From the NCBI RefSeq assembly GCF_000002235.5, contig NW_022145605.1:35742579-35806578 (forward strand): 64,000 nt of DNA, written 5' to 3'. The DNA is from Strongylocentrotus purpuratus (Eukaryota > Echinodermata > Echinoidea > Camarodonta > Strongylocentrotidae). The position numbers and the translations under genes are program-made. How positions within the stretch are numbered: the stretch's first letter is position 1; each line of letters begins with the position of its first letter. Positions 25,101 to 34,467 of this stretch are shown in pieces. The notes beneath the pieces are model-generated. The model was not told the origin of the DNA. It ran no database searches and was given only the letters and a program-made list of their open reading frames with translations.

Positions 25101-28100
25101 TTACTTTGAGACCAAATACCATGGCAACCTCTGTTCAATCTCACTTTCCTGTTCTACTAGTGTCCACGTAATGCTTTACTTTGAGACCAAATGCCATTGC
25201 AACCTCTGTAAACCCATTGCTTACTTGAATCTGGTAATCCCTGTTTTAAGCCTATGAGAGTTAGAGAATTTAGTAGCCAACGGGTTAAATCTCACTTTCC
25301 TTTGACAGTATCCTGAAGCTGCAGGAAGAGGGCATCCTTGAAGGGATCCGCAAGAAGTGGTTCGAGCGGGAATCCATCTGCCCCGAGGAGATCGTCAACA
25401 ACAACCCCAACTCCAAGGCCTCGGCCATCGGTCTCTCAAAGATCGCAGGAGCTTTCTACGTCCTCATCATCGGTGCCGTTCTCTCGTTCATTGCCGTCAT
25501 CGTTGAGCACATGTGGCATCGACCACCGTCGTTCTACAAACGAAAGCGACAGATGGAGGCGCGCAAAGCAAAAGAAAAGGTCAGTGGTTTTATATTACCT
25601 GTCTGCGTGCATAATAATTATCAAGGACAGTAATCGGCCTAACTTTCGAGTGTTTTTCTTCAATGTCCAGTTCTTTTAAATCGCGGTATTACATTGACGT
25701 CACTCGATATCTTGTCTTCGAGACCCCAATCAGGGGCGTTTACAGGGATGGGTGTTTATCAACTTTCGATTTGTGATATCTGCGTTCTGTTTGCCTTTCG
25801 GACGCTGGATTTAATACATTAATGATCTAGAAAATATGACTTTTGCATTGATATAAAATTCGACCATATTTATTATCAATAAATATCAACTTTAAGAAAT
25901 CATATATCAAACTCGATTTTCAAATTGGCTACAGGCAACATGCTTGTAATTTTTTGAAACAGTTAAACTTTCAGGCGATGCATTTGTGTCAATTTGGATT
26001 TTGTCCATCGATATTTTACAGAAAAGATATTTTGACGACTGTTTAACATTAGTTTTGTTCATTTTTTTCCGATGAGTTATTTTGATTTTGGAGAATTGCC
26101 ATTGCCAAAGATTGGCGCGCAATATTTTTTGTCGCGTTACTTAGAATAGGTGATTCATTTTGTCTACTTATCGAAGGAAAGTCTGTTATGAAACTTTCTC
26201 TTAAAAGTATCTGTTGTGTAACTTTCATCGCTTCCTATATATATATCATATTAATGTATTATCAAAACGAAAACCCTGCATCATGAAATAGAGTCAAATA
26301 ATTTTGTATGCTCCAGGTGCCTAATGCTACTAACTAGTATATTTTACATGAAATCATATTTATGACTAATTCTTGCATTGTGCCCTTTTTTCACTAACAA
26401 ACTGCTTTGCCATTAACTTAGAAATGTCAGCTGCATTTAAGTGCATAGAATAGTTGTTTTACATTTACTCATTGCATTGTGGTTAATGCCAATGGACTGG
26501 GGACATTTCAGTCGTGCTCTATCCTCACACATGTCCAAATGCCTATAAACCCTCTTCCCTCCCCTCCCCCTCCCCTCCCCCACCCCTCCACCTCCCCTCC
26601 CCCTAACAAAACAAATTAAATTATATTAAATTAAAATAAAGATGAGCCCCGACACAACGTCCAACACACCAGCGGTGAATCAATGTAAAGGTCAAACTAT
26701 TTATAAGCAATGTCGCATATTATGTTGAATGGTTACTAACATATTTCATTTTTTTTGATGAAATCTCCTCTAATCAGTGCAAATGTCCCTTCCTTCCTAT
26801 ATCCCTCTTTATACCCACCACCTTCCTAAAGCAAATTCATGGCCACACCTTAAATCGCATTGAAAGCCACTAACAATCAAAACAATGCTGACTTCACATG
26901 TAGCTCTCTTTTCTTTATTCTCATCTTAACTGCCGCTAACAAAAATGAATTTTCATGTCTAACCTCTTTTTTTCTACATGGTTATGTTGTGTTCCTACAT
27001 GTTCAATCTCTTGACTAACAGCGCAAAGTGGTGTTCATATCTGTAAGTGCTTGCTGTAACTATACACGCAAGTAGTAGTTCAAATCGTTCTTGTCTGGTT
27101 GTTTGTTCTGCCAAATACGAACATACCCTGTGCAAATGTCAATACTAACACTGCATGTCCAGCATGATTTGATAATTATGGAGGCATTTATTTGGTCGGA
27201 TGGACGCTATTTTTATTATTTGAACAATAATTTTCTCGAAATATTGTTTGTCTTCATTTGCTTTAAAATAAAAAGAATTTGCATGAAAAGGTGACCGTCG
27301 TACATTTTTTACAAATGTCAAACTTCTGTTCAGTCAGTATATACTAAAATGAAAAGACAGGGAAACACATTTCAATTGTCACTTTTTACTCGGATCTATC
27401 GGCATGGTAATACAGCGAGTTGGATACATACTAAACACTAACATGACCATCAAAACGGGACTGAATACTCAAACAGGCATTCGTGTCTAAAGCCATTTTT
27501 AATACCCCAAGATGACATAAATACAACGACTTTTTTGTTAAAGGTAAGCATAATATGAAATTGATCAAATCAATGGTGTTGATGAAACTCAATTGCGAAT
27601 CCTGGAGAATATTTTCTTATTTCAATTGTATACTACGGATTCACAGGAAACTTTCTTTGGGTTTGATCCTTTAAAATTCCATTAAAATCTTTAAAGTCTT
27701 GTCTGTCGTGTTGATAAAATTGTAATGTATGTAGTCACGTGTTATTGTATGCGGGATATAACATTGCGCCACGGTTTGGGTTTAGCGGAGTTTGTTCAAG
27801 TCGCGAAGATGGGGGGGGGGGAGGTGTGGTTAAAGGTGTTGATGATTGTCCAAGGTACCCCTAGCCACGACTAAAATGGGTGTGCTTCAGTCAAAACACG
27901 CCTACCAAATTTAAAAAAAAAATTTTTATAGAATTTATTCATCAAACTGATAAAAGTGTTAAATCACCGTCTCTTACCCCAAACGTAAAATTAAAACAAA
28001 ACCTGAATAACTATCAACTTAAAGCTTAAAGGAATAAGAAGAATAAGAAGAAGGGGAAGAAGAAGAAGAAGAAGAAGAAGGAGTAGGAGGAGGAAAAAAG

Positions 28101-29553
28101 AAAGAATCTAAAAAAAAACGTGTGGTCTCAAATACAAACTTGAACCAATTATAAAACATCTGTAATCAGTTTTAGATTTAGACCTTTTAAATGGTACTAC
28201 ATCTGGACAGGATACTCTAAAAGATGTATACTTTTCCATATTTGTGTACGTGTTGATAAAATGTTCTACGACAATTTTATATACATACATTTCAGTTTTG
28301 TTCAACGATCATTATCTTTTCTTGCCATCTTAAAAGTGATCAATTAAAAAGAGCAATAATGAAGATCGTTGTATAAATTCGCTGATAATCCTAAAACTGG
28401 TTCCGAAAATAAAATTTCAAAATTGAGTTTACCCATGTTGCCCAGCAAAGTTAATTATTATTCATTTATGTTATGTTATGTCCATTGCTATTGTTTCTGG
28501 TTCAAGCGATTATGTTTACTCACACGTTGTCTATATAACCATCTATGTTGCACTTGTATTGCACATACTGGCTGTGATATACGCTTTACCATTCCTTGTC
28601 ATCTCACAATTGTTAAAAATGAATTAGTAACAGAACAACGTAAGGCTTTTAAAGTTATGTAATCTTGCTCATTACAATTGAGATCCCATCAGAAATCTGG
28701 GGCATAAACTTACAATGAACGAGGAAGTTAATTGGAGAATAGATCGCTGAAATCTGAAATTTATTATAATGGAAGAAAATATACCAAGATGACACTTCCA
28801 ATAGCACAAGTGTAGTTATTTGTCATTGAAAAAGAGGATTTAAGTATTTTCATTTCGTTTTATTTTGTATCACCTGTTTATAGAATGGCTATTTGTGCTT
28901 GACTGCAGATCAATTAATTGCCACAATCATCTGTCCATGAAATAATCTAGAAGTGTCATCATAACTAAAAACATGTATAACCATATTTATTCGAATATCT
29001 GTTTATTTATCGGTTTCTGTTACACATATTAATAAGCTTTATGAGCAGCTTGAATCGAACACGATAACTTCAAAATTTGTAAACGATCGAAGACGCAATT
29101 GATATCAAATATATTCATAGTTTACGTTAATGTACCTAATTTAGTTTTCAATCATATCATGCTCAAAATTATCTTCCAATTCCAACTTTATCTCTAAAAT
29201 AGTATCGCTTAAAATATGCTGCTGTTGAAAGTGCATTTTGCTATTCTTCATTATGATTTCATATTAATGACATCTATTCCCTTATTACTACGACTGATAT
29301 ATTTTGGCAGGATTGGAGTGAAAAACTTCCAACATCACGAAATAATGGTTCAGCTATACAGGAAAACAATAGCAAGGTACAGTTCAACTTTGATCCGTTT
29401 CATGTTTTATTTTATTCTGATTTGTAATCATTATTTTGTTATTGTTGTAATAGTGTTTTGTTTTCGTTTTTGTAGAATGTGAGAAAGGGTATGTGTGCTT
29501 CAAAACACCCACGGAGTACATCCGTCAACCGTAACAAAGAAAATGGACTTTAA
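8558..29553 (+). CDS. Ionotropic glutamate receptor, GluD/glycine-type-like (5' partial, spliced)
   Basis: A ligand-gated cation-channel subunit of the plasma membrane. Sixteen exons join without a frame break (2 nt plus 861 codons including the stop at 29551-29553). Order: type-I periplasmic-binding-protein-like amino-terminal domain (8558-17218), S1 half of the ligand domain (18234-20365), M1 and pore loop (21009-21180), M3, S2 and M4 (22772-25579), cytoplasmic tail (27022-29553). M3 carries [10 protein letters not shown], the hallmark of this superfamily. The pore reads LQQGG, an unedited Gln at the Q/R site. S1 reads [13 protein letters not shown], close to the vertebrate GluD sequence, and keeps the Arg that binds the ligand carboxylate. 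S2 has [10 protein letters not shown], with Asp where AMPA and kainate receptors have Glu. The overall family is certain. The subclass (delta, phi or epsilon) is inferred from remembered motifs and needs a phylogeny. At least one 5' exon is missing. Confidence 0.93.
9402..9607 (+). CDS. iGluR exon b: amino-terminal domain
   Basis: Acceptor ctgtattacag, donor GTAAGA at 9608. It takes one base from exon a and ends in phase 0. The product ([12 protein letters not shown]...KLIRQ) fits the second lobe of the amino-terminal domain. Its 3' part is duplicated immediately downstream, at 9661-9778. Confidence 0.8.
9608..9778 (+). CDS. Possible in-frame extension of exon b (partial exon duplication)
   Basis: A second copy of the exon b 3' part lies 171 bases downstream. 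About 118 bases are about 90% identical, including [17 protein letters not shown] in both copies. It has its own donor, GTGAGA at 9779. The 57 codons from 9608 to 9778 are open and in frame with exon b and exon c. Using the second donor would therefore add 57 residues. No good upstream acceptor makes copy 2 a stand-alone exon; a weak 'atcgtag' lies at its left edge. Confidence 0.4.
11013..11066 (+). CDS. iGluR exon c: amino-terminal domain
   Basis: Short 18-codon exon, phase 0 on both sides. Acceptor ttcaaacag, donor GTGAGT at 11067. It encodes [18 protein letters not shown], equivalent to the 'ALAMGMMTEYYHYIFTT' strand of kainate receptors. Confidence 0.88.
11290..11365 (+). repeat. SINE family A 3' fragment
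   Basis: 'gagcgccaggagtgtcaag', 'gacagacatgagc' and 'acctatgcactattatta' match the 3' end of the SINE at 46648-46990. Confidence 0.6.
12669..12725 (+). CDS. iGluR exon d: amino-terminal domain
   Basis: Nineteen codons, phase 0 on both sides. Acceptor aatgtcag, donor GTGAGT at 12726. It encodes [19 protein letters not shown] and joins exon c as ...IVASH/EWSNAFG, which resembles the 'ASDxWG' turn of related binding-protein domains. Confidence 0.8.
13062..13502. repeat. (GA)n-rich microsatellite with internal duplication
   Basis: A long purine-rich tract. A ~125-base segment with 'ggaattaagatacatttatgtagatagaaag' as landmark (in two pieces) occurs at about 13297 and again at about 13428, showing duplication within the tract. 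The Ser/Leu-rich minus-strand frames are artefacts. Confidence 0.92.
13855..14060. repeat. Degenerate TTAGGG-like and TATAC-type simple repeat
   Basis: 'gttagagttaggg', 'tttagggattggg' and 'ttaggtgaagg' form a short degenerate G-rich stretch. It is followed by tandem 'gtatattt-gtatattga' and 'tacgtcgtata' units. No coding potential. Confidence 0.6.
14239..14427 (+). CDS. iGluR exon e: amino-terminal domain
   Basis: Sixty-three codons, phase 0 on both sides. Acceptor ctttgcag, donor GTGAGA at 14428. It encodes [30 protein letters not shown] and [11 protein letters not shown]. The G-I-L-T strand followed by an F-x-x-W helix is typical of the second lobe of type-I periplasmic-binding domains. 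Confidence 0.9.
15644..15805 (+). CDS. iGluR exon f: amino-terminal domain (YDAV helix)
   Basis: Fifty-four codons, phase 0 on both sides. Acceptor ttttcacag, donor GTGAAT at 15806. It begins [16 protein letters not shown], the conserved 'YDAV' helix of glutamate-receptor amino-terminal domains. Confidence 0.92.
16795..16932. mobile_element. Short MITE with GGTCACA terminal repeats
   Basis: The left end, TAAAGCCTCGGTCACATTA, and the right end, which in reverse complement reads TAAAGCTACGGTCACAAAG, bound a ~138-bp palindromic element with no coding potential. Inside are complementary 'cgtacgaacgatt' and 'aatcgttcgtacg' blocks. Confidence 0.7.
17102..17218 (+). CDS. iGluR exon g: amino-terminal domain
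   Basis: Thirty-nine codons, phase 0. Acceptor ends at 17101, donor GTGAGT at 17219. It encodes [17 protein letters not shown], the 'GLTG.I.FN..G' strand that precedes the linker to the ligand domain. Confidence 0.92.
17826..18130. repeat. Large foldback element with perfect palindromic centre
   Basis: An imperfect inverted repeat of about 300 bases. The left arm has 'ggccgttttcgtaatgt', 'gaagtgcc' and 'tatttcattcacctg'; the right arm has matching complements 'acattacgaaaatagcc', 'ggcactctt' and 'caggtcaatgaaata'. The centre, 17937-17977, is a perfect palindrome with 20-bp arms. It lies within the intron between exons g and h. Confidence 0.8.
18234..18338 (+). CDS. iGluR exon h: linker and start of ligand domain S1
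   Basis: Thirty-five codons, phase 0. Acceptor gatcaaccag, donor GTAATA at 18339. It starts IGSWD, as in kainate receptors ('IGTWDP'), and ends FNIVTIE, the first beta strand of S1, continued by EAPFVT in the next exon. Confidence 0.92.
18552..18927. mobile_element. TTAA-flanked MITE, family 1, copy 1
   Basis: TTAA at 18552-18555 and 18924-18927 flank terminal repeats AGGTAAAGACCAGTT (left) and AGGTATAGACCAGTT (right, reverse complement). The 48120-48479 copy is the same element in the opposite orientation. It is non-coding. TTAA target duplication is typical of piggyBac-type transposition. Confidence 0.85.
19221..19292 (-). tRNA. tRNA-Pro-like sequence, anticodon CGG (probable pseudogene)
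   Basis: On the minus strand, 'GTCTAGAGGTATGATTCT', 'GCTTCGG' and 'TGCGAGAGGTC' followed by 'CGGACAAGCCC' follow the eukaryotic tRNA-Pro consensus closely. The 5' acceptor strand does not pair with the 3' strand, and the anticodon stem has mismatches. It is likely a decayed tRNA copy or a SINE head rather than a working gene. Confidence 0.6.
19524..19715 (+). CDS. iGluR exon i: ligand domain S1
   Basis: Sixty-four codons, phase 0. Acceptor ttttattttag, donor GTAAGA at 19716. It encodes [23 protein letters not shown] and [16 protein letters not shown]. The pattern 'Y.GF.ID.L..I' and 'G.WNGLVGEL' is the classic S1 lobe. Confidence 0.97.
20207..20365 (+). CDS. iGluR exon j: ligand-binding S1 core
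   Basis: Fifty-three codons, phase 0. Acceptor tgtgacgtag, donor GTTAAT at 20366. It encodes [21 protein letters not shown], then [16 protein letters not shown]. The Arg after NSD corresponds to the ligand-carboxylate Arg. The usual P-x-T before it is G-x-V here. Confidence 0.97.
20804..20930. repeat. Short relative of the minisatellite element, unexpanded
   Basis: 'aagtcacagccgactccaaacc' resembles the left flank of the array at 23280 ('cagtcacaccgccaaacc'). 'ggtctggtgtccgtctc...ctgactgaagta' resembles its right flank ('ggtctggtgtcagtctc...gtgactggggta'). No tandem array lies between. Confidence 0.55.
21009..21180 (+). CDS. iGluR exon k: M1 and pore loop
   Basis: Acceptor ttctgcag, donor GTAACC at 21181; ends in phase 1. 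It encodes [19 protein letters not shown] (M1), a short cytoplasmic loop, and [13 protein letters not shown] (pore loop with Gln at the Q/R site). Confidence 0.97.
22772..23249 (+). CDS. iGluR exon l: M3 and ligand domain S2
   Basis: Acceptor accataattag, donor GTAAGT at 23250; phase 1 in, phase 2 out. It encodes [13 protein letters not shown]3 with [14 protein letters not shown], then [17 protein letters not shown] and [13 protein letters not shown], and ends in [13 protein letters not shown] matches GluN1 and GluD, where the Asp contacts the ligand amino group. It is GC-richer than the introns, as expected for coding sequence. Confidence 0.98.
23280..24550. repeat. 11-bp minisatellite array inside a TIR-bounded element
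   Basis: About 107 units of CCGAACCTACT or CCAAACCTACT run from about 23298 to 24470. Flanks are inverted: TACCTCAGTCACACC at 23280-23294 and GGTGTGACTGGGGTA at 24536-24550. A 341-bp (31 x 11) higher-order repeat is visible: more than 200 bases from 23760 recur identically at 24101. The unit has no stop codon in any plus frame, so the long Pro/Ser/Thr frames are artefacts. The array starts 30-48 bases past the exon l donor. Confidence 0.95.
24780..25215. repeat. ~75-bp tandem repeat, six units
   Basis: Units begin 'gtccactt' at 24793, 24868, 24936, 25011, 25087 and 25162 and include 'tttgagaccaaat', 'gcaacctctgttc' and 'aatctcactttcctgttcta'. The last block also occurs as 'aatctcactttcctttgacag', the acceptor tract of exon m. 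Confidence 0.93.
25309..25579 (+). CDS. iGluR exon m: end of S2, M4, start of tail
   Basis: Acceptor tttgacag, donor GTCAGT at 25580; phase 2 in, phase 0 out. It encodes [18 protein letters not shown], then M4 ([20 protein letters not shown]) and a basic juxtamembrane stretch ending [11 protein letters not shown]. Confidence 0.97.
27022..27042 (+). CDS. iGluR microexon, 7 codons
   Basis: Twenty-one bases between a good acceptor (ttgactaacag) and a perfect donor (GTAAGT at 27043), phase 0 on both sides. It encodes RKVVFIS. Length and phase allow it to be included or skipped without changing frame. Inferred from splice signals only. Confidence 0.6.
29311..29376 (+). CDS. iGluR cytoplasmic-tail exon
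   Basis: Twenty-two codons, phase 0 on both sides. Acceptor tattttggcag, donor GTACAG at 29377. It encodes [18 protein letters not shown], a polar tail. It is supported by phase match, good splice sites and lack of stops. Confidence 0.65.
29476..29553 (+). CDS. iGluR terminal exon, tail version 1
   Basis: Acceptor tttttgtag. Phase 0, 25 codons then TAA at 29551-29553. It encodes [16 protein letters not shown]...NGL, a basic tail. A polyadenylation signal AATAAA follows at 30639. Confidence 0.6.
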   Translation, partial: NVRKGMCASKHPRSTSVNRNKENGL

Positions 29554-30638
29554 CATGCACATTAATACTTACAATTACCTGTTTGTTCATGTGTGATGAG
29601 CATCATACTACGCCATGATCAGCTCCAGTGCCCTGGGAATGCTTTTTTTCTGTAGAGATGTTGCACATAGAGAAGCAATGTCCCACCTCTAGCTGGCGGG
29701 GATATATGCTGGGCACAAGTCCGAACATCCTCTTACAAAGAAGATAAGAATAATCACAATTTCAGGGGTGCTGCACCACCGGCTTGCAAATGTATGGACA
29801 ATCCCTAGATAAATAACCTCACAGAATGCTGAATGTGCCGACAAAGCTCTATAATACCCATCACAATGGGCACCCCCTCCCATCTGGCTACCCATAACCA
29901 GACAGTGTGTAATGTTTTTTAAACGCCACTTTATCTGAGAGAGCTGCACTTTCTAGGTATATAATGGCATCGACCTAACTCGTTCTGCTTTGATACTTCT
30001 TTATAGTATCTAAAGTACATGTGTGAACAGACTTAATTTTTGCATGGCTTTTAAAAAAATCCTTCACCGTGATCACACAAGCATTTATTTGCATGTAGAC
30101 CTTCTGCATCTTAACCAAAGTTTGTAAACTGGATGACAACACTGTATTTCAATAATATGCATCAACAACACATTTGACTTTCATTATAGATATTCTAGCC
30201 CCCCCCCCCCCCTCATGTACATTGTTTTTAAAGAGACACCTTTTGAACGGGTGTCGAGGTTTGTGTTTTTTTTAAACCTGATTTGCAAGCATATTATCCG
30301 AATATTTTCCGACACCCGAGTATCAAAAAAAAGGACTCTCTCATATGCTGCAAAAGATTAAAAACATGAACCCCTCAACTCCACCTTCTCTTTCACGGCC
30401 ACCCCAAGGTGATAAGTGACCAGTTGATGATATCATCTATACTGCATAAGGCCACTTTTAAATCAAGAAAACACGAAATATATTTACATTACTTCGATAC
30501 ATACTATCTGTAGCCACTATTTTTATTGATGACAATATCCCTGTTTTGTTCAATGTTTCTTGACATTATGTGAATTATCATCGACCTGAACAACAATCCG
30601 TCTTGTCGATAACGCCATTGAATCTCATCTTATCGAGA

Positions 30639-30644
30639 AATAAA
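30639..30644 (+). promoter_or_regulatory. Candidate polyadenylation signal AATAAA
   Basis: AATAAA about 1.09 kb after the version 1 stop and about 40 bases before the next candidate acceptor. It could end the short-tail transcript. Confidence 0.3.
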
Positions 30645-30685
30645 AGCAATGAAACGTCCTTTTAATCTCTTATTATTCTCTGTAG

Positions 30686-30755
30686 CACATGGTTGTTCAG
30701 GAGAGTGAGAGTATGGTATTACAACCCCTTCGACCTACACCATGGAGTACTACAG
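30686..30755 (+). CDS. Candidate extra iGluR tail exon
   Basis: Acceptor ttctctgtag at 30676-30685. Open in phase 0 (HMVVQESESMVLQPLRP). Two donors are possible: GTTAGA at 30756 (leaves phase 1, which leads to a quick stop after 31238) or GTATTA at 30716 (phase 0, which joins the long tail exon at 31252). Confidence 0.4.
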
Positions 30756-30825
30756 GTTAGATTATATATTTTCGTCACATCACAATTTTCTATCTCACCC
30801 CCACCCTCACACCCCCAAGGGTCCC

Positions 30826-30827
<2 letters not shown>

Positions 30828-30887
<60 letters not shown>

Positions 30888-31087
30888 ACTATCTTTCTTC
30901 CCTCTCCATTCGTCCCTCTCTTTTTACAAACGCACCAATGCACACACATTCTCTTTCTTGTTTCTTCTCTCTCCCTCTCCCTCTCCCTCTCTTTCATATC
31001 TCTCTGCACAAACACATTCTCAATCTCGTTCTTCTCTCTCTATCAATTTCTGTCAATTAATATTACTCTCTGTCTGGATTCCTTTAT

Positions 31088-31156
<69 letters not shown>
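30828..31156. repeat. (TC)n microsatellite tracts
   Basis: Two long TC/CT arrays (about 30828-30895 and 31101-31156) with a pyrimidine-rich bridge. They lie between candidate tail exons. Confidence 0.93.
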
Positions 31157-31158
<2 letters not shown>

Positions 31159-31251
31159 CTCTTGTCCTATTTGTACACCTCTTGGTTTATCTACAATAAA
31201 ATATCTTCTTGTTTTTTTTTTTTTTACTTATGAACAGAAAGTTCATGCTAG

Positions 31252-31542
31252 CACGGACCCCTGACTGCTTCGCAAAATGACGACCACAGCAATCAGGACA
31301 AATCAAACTGTTCGGATGTTTTTACAAGTTGTAAAAACACAACATCCAACATGATTCATGTGAGAAGACCGATGGGAGACAAACAAAACGACGCTATATC
31401 CACGCAGAGCTATCTTATGCAACGAATACGGAGAATAAAGAAAAAAAACTCGAACTTCAAGACACACCGTCGAGAGTCATCATTGTTTTTCCCAGATGCC
31501 CGTCATTGGACGAATCGAAATTTTTCGACATTAAACGGGTGA
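31252..31542 (+). CDS. Candidate iGluR terminal exon, tail version 2
   Basis: A frame of 96 codons then TGA, starting after 'catgctag' and in phase 0 with the exon ending at 29376 (or at 30715). It is polar and basic (HGPLTASQNDDHSNQ..., MQRIRRIKKKNS, ending FSTLNG). A stronger acceptor at 31237 (long T tract) reaches stops quickly in the fitting phases. The long open frame in AT-rich DNA suggests real coding use, but the splice link is inference. Confidence 0.45.
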   Translation, partial: HGPLTASQNDDHSNQDKSNCSDVFTSCKNTTSNMIHVRRPMGDKQNDAISTQSYLMQRIRRIKKKNSNFKTHRRESSLFFPDARHWTNRNFSTLNG

Positions 31543-33188
31543 TTTCTTCTAGATAACAAAACATTTCGAGTTCTGCTGTTATCAAACATTAATTTGAATA
31601 ACCAGAAAGAAGTTGTGTGGTGTTGACAAGCCACATTTCTCTATTCTTCGGTTCACCGCAGGATATCAGACATTGTTATTTCTCGATCGAAATTCTGTTC
31701 GAGTTACCGGTATACCGGTATTGCATCACGTTTCTGCGATAATGACCTTGACATGTACATGACTTTGATGGAATGAAATCATAATCAAATCAGTATTTTC
31801 TATTCAGATTTGCTTGAAATAAGTTGAAATACATCCATCCACGAATCAGATGACAATCTTGAGATTCTGATAAAGCACAAACAGCGTGGTGAATAGTCAG
31901 TTTAAAGAGGGCTTTTTTTTTACAACTCTTAGGACATCTTGTCTCACAACTCAATTATTTGGTCATGCAGCGTCATTAAAAAGACAGAAAATAATTATAA
32001 CCAGTGCTTGTTACGGATAAGCGAGGAGAAAGTAGTCATGTGAATATCCGTTTCGACTCCTTTTGACGCCAAAATATTACTATCATAAAACACCACATGC
32101 TGTTGATGGACAATGCTTTTTCATATTGTTAACGGTGAAAACCGTTCATATATATTCATGAATTATATAATCAACAAAAAATATGATGCAATATAATTAT
32201 GTGCGTTGTATTTTATTTCCTTTTTATCAAAATATGAATAGTTTTATATCGCTAATTATCGAATCTTCGGTGACGTTTTGTGTGTTCAATTCTGCTTTAC
32301 CTTCATAGTTGTTTTCAAATTCTGCAATGATTATGAGAGTCTTATAGAATGATAACATTTGTCTGCTTATAATGTGATATATATGTCTTTCTACGATCAT
32401 ACTAAATGTCTTATGAAGGCAGAAAGAACGAGGCATTACAACTCCTCAGGGAGGTTTTATTGAAAAAAGGAGATGTGGGCCAATAAGTTTCAAGTATTTA
32501 ATATTCATTCGAAGAAATATGAGCCACAGATATTTGAATGTTTCCCCTATAAAGTTTTAACCCCAAGGCCTAGACACAGGCTTCAGCTTTGAGTTTTAAA
32601 GTTACTGCGTCTGAAGACAAAAATGATAGCCGCCTATTTAGAAGTATGAACTTTATTTTCTGAAAACACACCCTAATGGGAATGCCTCTGTCACATTTTA
32701 GGGATCAGTGTTAAATGTTATTTTCCATCAGGTACGGATAATCACTCATATATAATCAAAGGTATATGTGGGCAGATCTGCATGTAATTTGATATATTGT
32801 AATTGAAAGTTAGGTATGAGTTTTGTGCTGGTAACTACCCCTTACTCTCATGGTTTATGATCATAAATGTAACGGAAAGTTTAATTGCAAGTTTATATCA
32901 AACTGGAGATTACTGTACAGTATGGTTGTTTTTCATTTACTTCAATATTTTCATCTATCAGGCGGGCTCCTGATATCGATTGTGAAAACAAAATTAATAA
33001 CTAAAAATGGCGGATTTATAGCAGTATACCGAAGTCATTATGTTCATCTACTCGTATGTCATGTATTAATGTTTGATGCGGTTTGTCGAATAAGGTTCTT
33101 TATAATTTATGTAGAGAAACGTTTTCTGTATTCTTAAGGGGCATTTTAAATGTTACGCAACTCGCCCTTACTACGACCTTAACTTACA

Positions 33189-33877
33189 GGAAACCTCACC
33201 CCAAGAAATAACTTAAGTCATTCTGAGAGATTCATCGTATTCTCGCCCATTACTCTATAAGATTCCCCATTGAAGTGTATGAGAGAGGTATAAAGCAAGA
33301 ATAATCTACAGTTTCTCAGCATGACATGGGTATCGCCATTTGCTTGATAACGTGACGTACTATGCGATGTTGTTTATCAAGTAATTTTTTAAAAATGTGC
33401 TTCACCCCAGGTGTGTATGGTGATGAAGTGTTTTATTTACCTGCTAATTTCTTTTGTAATTTTTAAGACGCAATACAGAAATTACCTGGTTCTCTTCATT
33501 TTGCATAAATTGATTAGATTTGTCAACTGCAATATTTATATGAGTTACAATTTTCCTCTGTTATATATTTTTCATCATGTATAATTTTTACTTTCTCAGC
33601 TATGATTTTCCCCTACTTGAAAAGCAAAGTTTTTGTTATTGAATTCAAAAGTCTTTCCAACAAAAGCTTTGTGCATGTACACGTTCGTTTGGTACGTCAC
33701 CTCATCACGAGAATGACTGCGCCCATGTCATGCTAAAATACATCACATCATGCCAAGGATATCTTTATTTATAATATATCTTGACCACTTTCCGCTTAAG
33801 GAATATTGTTCATCAGAGGGCAGGAATGCATCTCATTTTTAAGCATACCTACACTTATTTTGGGCGGTGAGGTTTCC
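33189..33877. mobile_element. Dispersed TIR element, copy 2
   Basis: The left end GGAAACCTCACCCCAAGAA pairs with the right end TTGGGCGGTGAGGTTTCC. Most of the inside matches 2125-2755. About 690 bp, no coding capacity, so a non-autonomous DNA transposon is likely. Target-site duplication not determined. Confidence 0.7.
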
Positions 33878-34009
33878 TTTAAACGAAAGCGAATTTAAAA
33901 TCTCTCTTTTTATGTACTTGGTTACATATTACATGACTACAGATCCTTGATATATTTCATCTGCTGCAATACTAAGATGAAACGACCAATAATTATACTT
34001 CCATTGCTT

Positions 34010-34012
34010 TTC

Positions 34013-34055
<43 letters not shown>

Positions 34056-34171
34056 AACTACTTTAGTAGTAGTAAGAACTACTACTACAACAACAACAAC
34101 AGTGAAGTAACAACAACTACTACTACTACTACTACTACAACAACAACAACAACAACGATTATTACTACTTT

Positions 34172-34216
<45 letters not shown>

Positions 34217-34254
34217 TACTACTACTACTAGTACTACTACTACTAGTACTACTT

Positions 34255-34308
<54 letters not shown>

Positions 34309-34311
34309 TGC

Positions 34312-34356
<45 letters not shown>

Positions 34357-34426
34357 GTGCTACTACCACTATTCCTATTACCACTACTACTTCCACTACT
34401 AAACCTACTACTACTAATAGTAGTAG

Positions 34427-34467
<41 letters not shown>

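Larger units (their letters stand above)
8816..31251. other. Introns of the iGluR gene
   Basis: Introns of roughly 0.5-2.3 kb, AT-rich, with C/G homopolymers (for example 9845-9859, 10627-10645, 16204-16218, 17366-17378) and simple repeats: GAT triplets near 21565-21605, C-rich CCCTCC at 26545-26605, AAG-rich at 28028-28092. Apart from the elements listed separately I see no coding or RNA features in them. Confidence 0.6.

Noticed and set aside
25338..25679. 113-codon Ser/Pro-rich ORF
   Set aside because: It overlaps exon m in another frame; exon m encodes the conserved S2 end and M4.
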